Of a stretch of 64,000 bases of DNA, positions 53,176-61,579 are shown one piece after another (position 1 is the first letter of the stretch; each line of letters opens with the position of its first letter). Origin of the DNA: PALSA-1444 sp964291045 (GTDB taxonomy: Bacteria; Chlamydiota; Chlamydiia; Chlamydiales; Rhabdochlamydiaceae); contig NZ_OZ197277.1 in NCBI RefSeq assembly GCF_964291045.1, positions 1-64,000 on the forward strand, in the 5' to 3' direction. The position numbers and the translations under genes are program-made. Below the pieces are notes generated by a model, which was not told the DNA's origin, made no database searches, and saw only the letters and a program-made list of their open reading frames with translations.

Positions 53176-53459
53176 CATCATACCCTCTAAAAAAGTTCTT
53201 AAGGAGTGTAGCATACAATATTTAGAAGAATTCGTCTAACTTCCATTGAAAACACAACAATTTGAGGGGTATTTTTGAGATAACCGTCATAAAATTTAAG
53301 CCTATTTTTCTTGATTTTTAAGAGAAGAGCTTACTAGGAAAATTTCAATGCCTAAAATTTGGACTTTTTCGTTCAATGAGGAGATGGAAAATAACTCACC
53401 CCCTGTTTTATGCTGATAAAATTAAAAGTCGTTAACCCATTTTATTCAAGGAGCTTTTT

Positions 53460-53885
53460 ATGTTAGCTATTGCAAAGTACTTGATTCCAGCGGAGTTTCC
53501 AGCAGGGATTTCAGTGATAAAATATTGTTTAGGAAAAAGTTCTCACCTCTCTTTCATGGATAAAAAGATTGCAGCTGCTGCTTTTACCGCTTTTATTGGG
53601 ATTCATGTATTAGACTATTTGGATGCAAAGCAAGATGAAAAAGGGGGAAAAGAAGGTATGTTTCTTGTGAGTGCAGCACTTGCTGCATTTCCTCTGACAG
53701 CTGCCTACAGCATTTCTTATATTTTGATCTCTTCTGAAATCCCTCACTTAACAAAAGAGCCTCTATTTTCACGTCAGTGGATGTTATCGATGGCTAAAGT
53801 GCTCATGATTGTCAGCTTACTTAGCGCTCCTATGGTTCAGCGAAGAGAAAATTTTATAGAGCAGATGGGCAAGATGCTTGGGTAA
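53460..53885 (+). CDS. Small membrane protein, paralog 1
   Basis: 141 residues, not recognised. It starts MLAIAKYLIPAEFPAGISVI and has hydrophobic segments at about 35-48, 62-92 and 109-127, suggesting two to three membrane helices with charged loops (DAKQDEKGGKEG). AAGGAG lies seven bases before the ATG. The gene at 54114-54545 is clearly a duplicate: same start, same order of segments, and the shared motif (T)(K/Q)E(P/S)LFSR(Q/E)W(M/T). A hairpin follows. Bitopic or bilobed hydrophobic small proteins of this kind could be inclusion-membrane proteins in a chlamydia, which is a speculation. Confidence 0.75.
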   Translation: MLAIAKYLIPAEFPAGISVIKYCLGKSSHLSFMDKKIAAAAFTAFIGIHVLDYLDAKQDEKGGKEGMFLVSAALAAFPLTAAYSISYILISSEIPHLTKEPLFSRQWMLSMAKVLMIVSLLSAPMVQRRENFIEQMGKMLG

Positions 53886-53891
53886 ATGTCT

Positions 53892-53916
53892 CTTTGATCT
53901 AGAGAAGAGATCAAAG
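53892..53916 (+). terminator. Hairpin after small membrane protein 1
   Basis: CTTTGATCT (53892-53900), 7-base loop, AGATCAAAG (53908-53916), starting 7 bases after the stop codon. No strong T-run follows. Confidence 0.55.
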
Positions 53917-54113
53917 CACTTTCCCCACGAGTTACTTGTCATTTTTGATATCCATGGAGGCGTATTTCCCTTTTTTTTTGAAAAAAGTCCTTTTATTAAA
54001 AAAAATTAGCAGGTGTTTTTCAGGGCATTTCTGAAAGGTTCCCTGAATTTTATATGTATTGTATAATGGATACCGCTATATTTTTACATTTACTGTATGA
54101 AAAGGAGTTTTTC

Positions 54114-54545
54114 ATGTTAGCTATTGCAAAATACTTGATCCCAGCTGAAATTCCAGCAGGGATTGCTGTAATAAAATATTGTTTAGGAAAAAGTGCTTAC
54201 CTTTCTTCTACGGATAAAAAATTAGCAACAGTGGCTTTGATAGCTTTAGGAAGTTTTTCTTTATTTACCTATTTAGAAAAGCGGTATAAGGAAAAAGATA
54301 AAGATTGGCCAACAGAATGGATGAATTTTTCGGTTGTTACGGGATTTGCGATGTTTCCTGTTGTGGGATCTTACTTTGTCATTTACTCCATGCTGGCTTC
54401 TTATATTTCTAATATCACACAAGAGTCTCTATTTTCCCGTGAATGGACTTTTTCAGTAGCTAAAGTCATCACTTTAATGAGCCTCCTTAGCGCTCCTTCT
54501 ATTCAACTAAGAAATCAAATTATAAATAAATATTTGCAATCGTGA
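54114..54545 (+). CDS. Small membrane protein, paralog 2
   Basis: 143 residues, a duplicate of the preceding gene (MLAIAKYLIPAEIPAGIAVI against MLAIAKYLIPAEFPAGISVI, then diverging to roughly half identity). The membrane-segment pattern and the LFSREW motif are the same; the loop before the second segment is more charged (EKRYKEKDKDW). The frame is open to an ATG at 54054, but ATG 54114 has AAGGAG and matches the paralog, so it is the start. Function unknown. Confidence 0.75.
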   Translation: MLAIAKYLIPAEIPAGIAVIKYCLGKSAYLSSTDKKLATVALIALGSFSLFTYLEKRYKEKDKDWPTEWMNFSVVTGFAMFPVVGSYFVIYSMLASYISNITQESLFSREWTFSVAKVITLMSLLSAPSIQLRNQIINKYLQS

Positions 54546-54568
54546 TGGATCTCTTTTTAGATCTCACG
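54541..54568. terminator. Hairpin between convergent genes
   Basis: CGTGA..GATCT pairs with AGATC..TCACG around a CTTTTT loop with a two-base bulge. It overlaps the stop codon of small membrane protein 2 and lies 43 bases from the secretin stop. Confidence 0.55.
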
Positions 54569-54610
54569 CATTTTGCACTGAGATTGAGTGATGAAGAAGG
54601 TTTTGTTCTC

Positions 54611-57600
54611 TTAAGGTTCATTATCAATATCTTTAATCATATCAATTCCTGAATCAAAATCTTCTTTTAGAAAGGTTTGAGAGGCAGCTTCTTTATACTT
54701 ATTTTCTTGATTTTGTGTAATCAGTTTGTACTCTTCATAGGTATTAACAATATGCGGTCTCATAAAAATAATCACATTGTGCTTACTCATGATACGGTCA
54801 TTTTCAGAGAAAAAGGCTCCAATCATAGGAAGACCGCCAAGGCAGGGAATCCCGGATTTAAATCTCGCTTTTGAGTCTCTAACCATTCCGCTTAACACAA
54901 CAAAGTGTTTATCAGGAACATGCACCTTCGTATTCATTGTGGTATGACTTGTGGTAATCCCTGTGATTTGACTTGTAGAAGATCCTGTTGCATTCACCTG
55001 CCCAATGCTTGGCTGACTAATCACTTCGCTAATATCATTAGAGATATCAAGAGTGACGATGTCATTACTCCCAATGGTGGGTGTCACCGTGAGATTAAAT
55101 CCAATATCGCGGTATTCGATATTAGAAGAAGAGGATAAGATATTAGAATCTGTTGTCACAAGCGATCCAATGAAGGGGATATTAGAGCCTACAAAAATGG
55201 AAGAGGTTTGGTTATCTTGTGTAATGATTTGAGGGTTAAGGACCACTGTGCTATCGGTATCTGTTTGAAGAGCGTTCACTAAGCTTCCTAAAGAGAGAAA
55301 CGACTTTCCTTTATGAAAAATCAAATCTCCAATCACACCTAAATCAAACCCGTTGACAAACGGGATATTGGTAGGAGAGGGGGGCATCGCTTGCAGAGCT
55401 GTTTGTAAACTGGGTATTATTCCTGAAGAGGGCCCTTTGGTAAAAGAGTTAGGAGAAGAGAGGGGGAAATTTCCACTTGCTACAGAAAATTTGTTCAGGT
55501 ATTGCAAGTTACCGCCCCACTGCAGCCCAAAATTTTGGGTGTTTGTGAGATCGGTTTCAATCACAAGCACTTCAATAAACACCTGTCTTAAAGGGACATC
55601 TAAACTTTGCATGAGCTCTTGAAGTTTATTTAAAGAGTTATCTTGACCTGAGGCAAGAAGAGAGTTTGTGACCTTAATCCACTGAAGAGAGTTAATGGCA
55701 CTTAAAAGATTTTGCCCTCCAACTGAACTATTTTGAGCTAGATCTAACCCGATTTGTTTAAGCGCTGTTAAGATTTCACTGCCTTGATGATATTGCAGCT
55801 TATAGATGAGAAAAGAGCTATTATCAATGGTTTCAATGACTCCAGAAGACTCTTCAGGAAGTGAGGGAACATCAAATCTCCCGAGGAGCTCTTCGACACT
55901 TTTAATCGAGGTTAAACTCCCTGAAATGATGAGCGATCTTGTTCTTGGAATCCACTTTAAATGAGATATTGTGTCAAATAACTCCTTATTCACAATCCCT
56001 GTAGAGATAAGGCTTGTTTGAAACTCATCTAGCATTTGGATGAGATCAGAGCCGCTATGATGAAGCGGGGTATACACCACAAAATGGTTTTGTCTATCTG
56101 TTTCAGGGGCTTCAATGAGTATAGAGGTATCTAGGTCTTTAACCATGCTCTCTACTTTCTTTAAAATTTCAGGATCTCCTGTAAAAAGAAGGGAGTTAGT
56201 GGATTTAATGTATTTAAGATCGGTAATGACCTCAAGCTCTTCAGGAGCTAGTACGCCTTCTTGCCCAAGCTGACTTCCTAAATCTTTGAGCGCTGCAATG
56301 AGCTCTAAGGCAGGAGCGTTTTGAATCTTATAAATCAAAAAGGTGTCTTGTCCTAAATTTTGCACCACATTATTGGTAGGGACAGGAACATCAATTTGAG
56401 CAATCACTTCCTTAATTTTTTGCAAGGTCTCTTCATGACCTGTAAAGACGACCGTTTGAGTGGATTCAATGTATTGCGCTTTATCAATCGCGATAAGTAA
56501 TGAAGACTCTATAAACTCTGAAGACCGAAGTGTTGTGCCAATGTCTTTGAGGGTCATTAAAAAGACAGGCGGCGTTAAAAAGAGCGGCTTATAAATAAAA
56601 AATGTATTTTTACGTAGAGCTGCAGGATCAGAACAGGGAAAATCAAATTCAGAGATTAATACTTTAGCTTGCTCAATGCTAGACGCTTTTCCTTTAAGTA
56701 AAATCGAATTATTCTCTGGAATCCATGTGGCTTCTTCTAACGTTTGAATCAGTTTGAGATGCGTCTGTCCTGAACTCTCTAGATTTTTGGCCACTTTCTT
56801 TAAGTTATTAAGAATAGAGCTGCCCTCTGCCTCTTTTAGCTTATAAATAAAAAAAGTGGTGGCTTCTTGTTCAGAAAAAGAGGCTTTTGCATGATCCAAA
56901 GAGGTGACAATCGCTTCTAACCGGCCAAGCGTTGAGGGCGCCCCTGAAAAGACCATGGCGTTAGCAAGGGGCATCCACTGCATGGTTTTCACAGCCTCTG
57001 CCATGAGAGGATCGCTATAGCCACTTGTGCTTAAGTGCCCCATCAGTTCATTAAACGCTTGATAGAGTTCCTCTCCGTTATGGTAGTTAGGGTGATAGAT
57101 GAAAATTTGCTGAGCTCCATCAGACGTATCAAGAGAATCAAAAATTTTGAGAAATTCGGCAATTTTGGCTAAAGAGCCGTCCGTTCCTGTAAATATTAAC
57201 GAGTTAGATTCTTTAATCAGTTGTAAAGAGCTGATCGCCTCAATTAACTTCTCATCAGGGAGGTGAGATTTTTTCAAATCCATCATCACCTGATGAAAAG
57301 AGTTTTTCAGCTGAAGAGGATCTGCAAATTTAATTTTATAAATGAATGCATGCGTTTGTAAAGAAACCGTGTCTGTTGGAGCCCCCCTGGTATCGATAAG
57401 AGGCATCATTTTTTTGAGCTTATCTAAGGTGTCTTCATCTCCTAAGAATAAAATCGAATTTGAGTCTTTAATCCATTTGGCTGTTGCAAGAGAATCGGTG
57501 AGCTTACGTGATCCTCCTTGCTTCTCAATTTGCGCTTCAAGGTCTTTCAAAGAAATGAGAAAGTCGTTTCCTTTTTTGTGTTGAAGGGTATAGAGAAAAA

Positions 57601-58537
57601 CCGATAAATGGTGCTGGAGGCGGCTCTCTTCTTGTGACGCTTTAGAATCGAGATTTTTCAAAAGAAGAAGCGATTTTTCAATGAGGTGAGGAGCTGAGAC
57701 AATGAAAATGGTTCCTGTATCTTCTCTTGGGATAAAAAGGAGCGTAGTGCCTTCTGCTAAGGGAGATAAAATTTGCGTAGCTGTTTTAATGATCTCGTCA
57801 ATATCCCCATAGTGAATTTGATAAGAACTCACCTCATAAGGTGTATAGGGCGTATCAATGGAGCTTAAAAGAGAGGCAATTTTATCAAGATTTGTCACAA
57901 TGTCTGTCACGATGATTTGTCTTGTCTCAGGAGATATTTCTAAAAGAGCTGAATCTGAAAGCATGGGCTTAATGACAGAGGCAATGGTATTTACACTAGC
58001 ATTTTTAACCGGAAATATTTTTGTTGCAAGCGGGGAGGCGCAGTGATGTGGCGGCGTATCTTCGTTAATGACTGTCGCTAACTGAGAAACATTTCTCACA
58101 GATGTGATGAGTAAATTCCCCTCTTGTTCTAAGACGACAAGGTTATGAACTCTTAAGATTTGAATGAGTGTCGAGGTGATATTACGAGGAGATAGAGGCT
58201 CTTCAGAGACAATGGTCACATTAAAATTGAGCTCATCTTCATTAAAAATAAAATTCAAATGGGTAATTTTACTCACAAACCGAACATAAGCTGCTGCAGA
58301 AATGCTGTTAAAATTAATCGTATAAGTGTCTTCTCGGTGATCTAACTGCCCAAGAGGAGAAGAGGCTTTAGAGGTCAAAGAAACGAGAGTTGGATAATAC
58401 TCCTCTTTTACAAATGAAGCGTCATGAGAGAGCAAGCTGTGGTGTAGCAGCAGCAGCCCAAAGGCAGCTGTTAGCTTCTGACTAAGTTTTGAAGACACCT
58501 GAAAAATGAGTTTGTCTAAGGAAAATTTTTTCTGCAT
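54611..58537 (-). CDS. Secretin-family outer-membrane pore with eight extra N-domain repeats
   Basis: 1308 residues, far longer than usual GspD (about 650-760). N-terminal signal sequence (hydrophobic about 22-36). N0/N1-like domains at about 70-300. Then eight repeats of about 83 residues (about 311-978), each opening with a strand such as FLIYK, FFIYK or FVVYT, followed by a helix and a second strand such as TNSLLFTGD before a closing helix ending in (L/I)D. From about 980 is the secretin domain (RQVFIEVLVIETD, VPDKHFVVLSGMV, and GIPCLGGLPMIGAFF, the secretin lip motif). Secretins are oligomeric channels for type II or type III secretion. No other secretion gene is adjacent, so the system cannot be assigned. 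Repeats would build a very long periplasmic channel. Confidence 0.88.
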   Translation of the reverse strand: MQKKFSLDKLIFQVSSKLSQKLTAAFGLLLLHHSLLSHDASFVKEEYYPTLVSLTSKASSPLGQLDHREDTYTINFNSISAAAYVRFVSKITHLNFIFNEDELNFNVTIVSEEPLSPRNITSTLIQILRVHNLVVLEQEGNLLITSVRNVSQLATVINEDTPPHHCASPLATKIFPVKNASVNTIASVIKPMLSDSALLEISPETRQIIVTDIVTNLDKIASLLSSIDTPYTPYEVSSYQIHYGDIDEIIKTATQILSPLAEGTTLLFIPREDTGTIFIVSAPHLIEKSLLLLKNLDSKASQEESRLQHHLSVFLYTLQHKKGNDFLISLKDLEAQIEKQGGSRKLTDSLATAKWIKDSNSILFLGDEDTLDKLKKMMPLIDTRGAPTDTVSLQTHAFIYKIKFADPLQLKNSFHQVMMDLKKSHLPDEKLIEAISSLQLIKESNSLIFTGTDGSLAKIAEFLKIFDSLDTSDGAQQIFIYHPNYHNGEELYQAFNELMGHLSTSGYSDPLMAEAVKTMQWMPLANAMVFSGAPSTLGRLEAIVTSLDHAKASFSEQEATTFFIYKLKEAEGSSILNNLKKVAKNLESSGQTHLKLIQTLEEATWIPENNSILLKGKASSIEQAKVLISEFDFPCSDPAALRKNTFFIYKPLFLTPPVFLMTLKDIGTTLRSSEFIESSLLIAIDKAQYIESTQTVVFTGHEETLQKIKEVIAQIDVPVPTNNVVQNLGQDTFLIYKIQNAPALELIAALKDLGSQLGQEGVLAPEELEVITDLKYIKSTNSLLFTGDPEILKKVESMVKDLDTSILIEAPETDRQNHFVVYTPLHHSGSDLIQMLDEFQTSLISTGIVNKELFDTISHLKWIPRTRSLIISGSLTSIKSVEELLGRFDVPSLPEESSGVIETIDNSSFLIYKLQYHQGSEILTALKQIGLDLAQNSSVGGQNLLSAINSLQWIKVTNSLLASGQDNSLNKLQELMQSLDVPLRQVFIEVLVIETDLTNTQNFGLQWGGNLQYLNKFSVASGNFPLSSPNSFTKGPSSGIIPSLQTALQAMPPSPTNIPFVNGFDLGVIGDLIFHKGKSFLSLGSLVNALQTDTDSTVVLNPQIITQDNQTSSIFVGSNIPFIGSLVTTDSNILSSSSNIEYRDIGFNLTVTPTIGSNDIVTLDISNDISEVISQPSIGQVNATGSSTSQITGITTSHTTMNTKVHVPDKHFVVLSGMVRDSKARFKSGIPCLGGLPMIGAFFSENDRIMSKHNVIIFMRPHIVNTYEEYKLITQNQENKYKEAASQTFLKEDFDSGIDMIKDIDNEP

Positions 58538-58982
58538 AGGTATTAAAATGCCATCCTAAAAGAGATGGTTTTTATTGTAAAAGCAAACTTTAATTAAGAT
58601 GTTAAGTCGTTATGAATGAGGTGCTTATATGATCATAAAATGGGTATTATTTCTAGAAATTTTTTAATCTAGAGAATCAAGATCCCCTTTTAGAGGAAGT
58701 TTTTCTTCACAGTCTTACTAGAGACGCATGCTCTTTATGAAATTTAAGTGTTGACTCATGCCCTTAAGTAGGTCATCCACGATGAACTTCCTTTTTTTAC
58801 ACCCTTTCTAGGGTCCATGAAGTTATTCTCTTTCTCAAAAATTCCATCTACTTAATTGTTAAATCAGAGCTGGCTATACATTTTGAGGAGAGGATATTTC
58901 AAAAGAAGTTTACTTTTGGCATTTATTGAAAAGAATATTATCATAAATTTTATTCACACTGCCATGCATTCCATAGGAGGCT
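58538..58982. other. Intergenic region between divergent secretin and TPR genes
   Basis: 445 bases without a gene that I can support. It must hold the promoters of both the leftward secretin gene and the rightward TPR gene. AT-rich tracts lie at about 58560-58680 and 58920-58960. A ribosome-binding site AGGAGG is at about 58974, just before the TPR start. No clear hairpin or repeat is seen. Confidence 0.5.
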
Positions 58983-61238
58983 ATGATGACCATTCGATCC
59001 CGTTCTTCAAGTCATGAAAATTTACTTCTTTCAGAGGTTTCAAAAGAAAACCCTTCTTTAGAAAATGCTTTACATGCTTCATCTGTGAAGAAAATTAAAA
59101 GCGCTTCTATAGAGGCTTTTCAGACAGGAGAGGAGAATATTTCTCAAGGATCAGCTTTAGTCCAAAAAGACCGTGATTATGCTCTCATGAATGATCCTGA
59201 TACCTTGATAATAAAGATCCGGCACATTACTACAGAAAGATGGATCAAGGCCATAGATGATGAGCCTAATAATGGGATTTTAGTCTTTAACTACGGAAGA
59301 ATGCACCCTTTTTTAACTCGGGATTATGGTAAAGAAAGAGATCTGAATTACCAAGACTGTATTTATGAGCTATTGAATAGAAGTGATACTTTACATAGAT
59401 ACGTCTGCATGGAGCAAGAGGAAATTTTCAAGGAAGCAGCAAAGAGAGATTTTCAAGGGAAATGCATCTATAAACAGTTGGCTAAAGAATATCAGTTCAT
59501 CAACTACACAGTTCTTGAAGAATTTACTTATCCTAATGGATATCAAGGAACACTTAGTGTCACTAAGGAAGTAGATAATTTCCTTAAATTGATTGAACTC
59601 TATCCAAATGATGACATGAACTACGCTTTATTAGGGAAAGTAGTAAGGTATTATTTGATGCTTAATGAGCGTCTAGAAGACCCGGGGGAAAAGGATTGGG
59701 TAGAAAAAAAAGTCTTCTCTCTCCCCGGTATTAACAAAGAAGAAGATCTTTATCTTAAAGCGCTTGAGCTCAATCCTTATAATGATGAAGCTTATGTAGG
59801 ACTTGGACTTATTAAAATAGCAAGACATCATCGTGAGGTGACAGATCTTTTTCTCAAAGCGTTTCAAATGAATCCTAGTAACTTAGAAGCTGCGATATTA
59901 CATTTAGATGAAGTGGAAAAATTTTCAATTCATAGAGATGAAAGGAATAGATTTTTAAGCCGTAGAGGAGGAGAGCAGAGCGTTCAAGATGAGACCATAC
60001 AATTTTCAGACGACACTATTACAACGACTTGTATAGCGATTGAAAAAGCCATTTCCTCTGCTGCTCACTATTTAGTCACAGCTCCTCATTGGGATAGCTG
60101 GTACCGGCTTGAAACTATAGATAAATCCAAAAAATATCTTTCAATTATTTTAAAAAAGTTTATAGTTTCTTCTCTTGAAAAGCATATTAAACGGCAGGCT
60201 TTACAATGCTTTATGTATGCACAAGAGTGTAGCTATGATAGTCAAAATATAAAGAAAATTGCAAATATTTTACTATTGATAAGTAGAACGCATTTGGTTG
60301 ATCCTGATGAGGATCTAAGGTGGATAAGATATTTTTGTTACGATTTTGCTGAATGCTATCCAGTTTCTATTCATATGGCTTCCGCATTTGCGGAGTTTCT
60401 TAAAGCACATTTCCCTCATGATGAAATCCATGTAAAAAAACTTATTTCCTCTTTTACCGAGATAATTAATGATAACAACAAACATTCCCCTTTTGCCTAT
60501 TATCATTTAGCAACATTGATATCTTCTCATGAAACTCTTGAGATTAAGGGGCAAAAATTCACTCAGTTAGAGCTTTATAAGAAGGCAGCATGGGGTGTAT
60601 ACGACAAGATATATAATGCGCAGGGTAAACAATGGACTCTTGATACAGCTATTCAGGTATTAGGACACTACGCGCAAACTTTAGAAGAAGATGAGGCAGA
60701 GAGAGATCAACAAGATTTCTTGTCTTTGAAGGGGGAAAAGGCCTCTCCTATGACCAAGAAAAACATCTATTTAAAAATTTTATCCCTGGGACATCAATCA
60801 GCTTGGACCTATTTTTACTTAGGTACAATATTTAAAAATCCTCTAGAGATTGGAGGGAAGAGATTCAACTCACCAAAAGAGCTATTTTTAATGGCTCTTG
60901 ATCTCGATGCCTATCATAAAGAGACCTACTACCATCTAGGTCATCTCGTATCTTTAGAAAAAAGTATCACTTTATTAAATGGGGCTACATTTACTCCTCA
61001 ACAACTTTATACAAGAGCGATTCAACTAGGTATTCAAAAAGCTGATGCTTATTTCAAAGCAGCGAATTTGATGAAAGAAGGTCAGGCGATTCTTCTATTT
61101 GATAGAGTGACTTACTTATCCAAGATTGATTTACTTTTTAAAGCATTTTCTATTGATATGGAATCTTCTTACTACTTAAACCAAATCGCATTGCATCTTA
61201 AAAAACAAAAATCTGTTAGAAGTATGACGATTGAGTGA
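58983..61238 (+). CDS. Large TPR-repeat protein, dispersed fourth paralog
   Basis: 751 residues, a diverged relative of the three tandem TPR proteins at 25-32 kb. It shares the MTIRSRSSSHE start, EPNNGILVFNYGRMHPFLT, KRDFQGKCIYKQLAKEYQ, LIELYPNDD and the insert-bearing TPRs (IGGKRFNSPKELFLMALDL, LLNGATFTPQQLYTRAIQLG, LFDRVTYLSKIDLLFKAFS). The central region (about residues 310-370) differs and contains an extra charged stretch. It lies on the opposite strand and 27 kb away from the tandem set, so it moved or stayed behind in an older duplication. AGGAGG precedes the ATG by 4 bases. No signal peptide. Function unknown. Confidence 0.85.
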   Translation: MMTIRSRSSSHENLLLSEVSKENPSLENALHASSVKKIKSASIEAFQTGEENISQGSALVQKDRDYALMNDPDTLIIKIRHITTERWIKAIDDEPNNGILVFNYGRMHPFLTRDYGKERDLNYQDCIYELLNRSDTLHRYVCMEQEEIFKEAAKRDFQGKCIYKQLAKEYQFINYTVLEEFTYPNGYQGTLSVTKEVDNFLKLIELYPNDDMNYALLGKVVRYYLMLNERLEDPGEKDWVEKKVFSLPGINKEEDLYLKALELNPYNDEAYVGLGLIKIARHHREVTDLFLKAFQMNPSNLEAAILHLDEVEKFSIHRDERNRFLSRRGGEQSVQDETIQFSDDTITTTCIAIEKAISSAAHYLVTAPHWDSWYRLETIDKSKKYLSIILKKFIVSSLEKHIKRQALQCFMYAQECSYDSQNIKKIANILLLISRTHLVDPDEDLRWIRYFCYDFAECYPVSIHMASAFAEFLKAHFPHDEIHVKKLISSFTEIINDNNKHSPFAYYHLATLISSHETLEIKGQKFTQLELYKKAAWGVYDKIYNAQGKQWTLDTAIQVLGHYAQTLEEDEAERDQQDFLSLKGEKASPMTKKNIYLKILSLGHQSAWTYFYLGTIFKNPLEIGGKRFNSPKELFLMALDLDAYHKETYYHLGHLVSLEKSITLLNGATFTPQQLYTRAIQLGIQKADAYFKAANLMKEGQAILLFDRVTYLSKIDLLFKAFSIDMESSYYLNQIALHLKKQKSVRSMTIE

Positions 61239-61579
61239 AAGGTGTGTATACGCTTGATCAGGTAAATTGCAAAATAATTAACCCTGCTCTCATTGAACCA
61301 TTTAAGGGCTAAAATGCCGTTGTTGATTGTTTAGGCATCTCTTTGACTAGTTCTAAAGTGTAGGTAGTCATTGAATAAAAGCTTAAGGGCCTTAAGGTTA
61401 AAAATACCCCCTTTAATTAAAAGAGATATTTTTAACCTTCTACAAGAATATAGATTTCACTCAAAAATTTCCTATCGACAAGGTTGGCTCTTCTCATTTC
61501 CATGGGATAAGAGAGACTTATGAGTGAATAGAAAATAGGTCGTTACTTCTGTACTTAGAAGATGAGTTAAACTTTTTTT
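61239..61579. other. Intergenic region with a 13-bp inverted repeat
   Basis: 341 bases between convergent genes. It holds an inverted repeat AAGGTTAAAAATA (61394-61406) / TATTTTTAACCTT (61427-61439) with a 20-base loop, AT-rich and without a GC core. It could mark the ends of the flanking convergent genes. No gene is seen. Confidence 0.5.

Noticed and set aside
54611..58537. Assigning the secretin to type III (CdsC) or type II (GspD) specifically
   Set aside because: No neighbouring secretion genes and an unusual repeat number; the domain alone does not decide.
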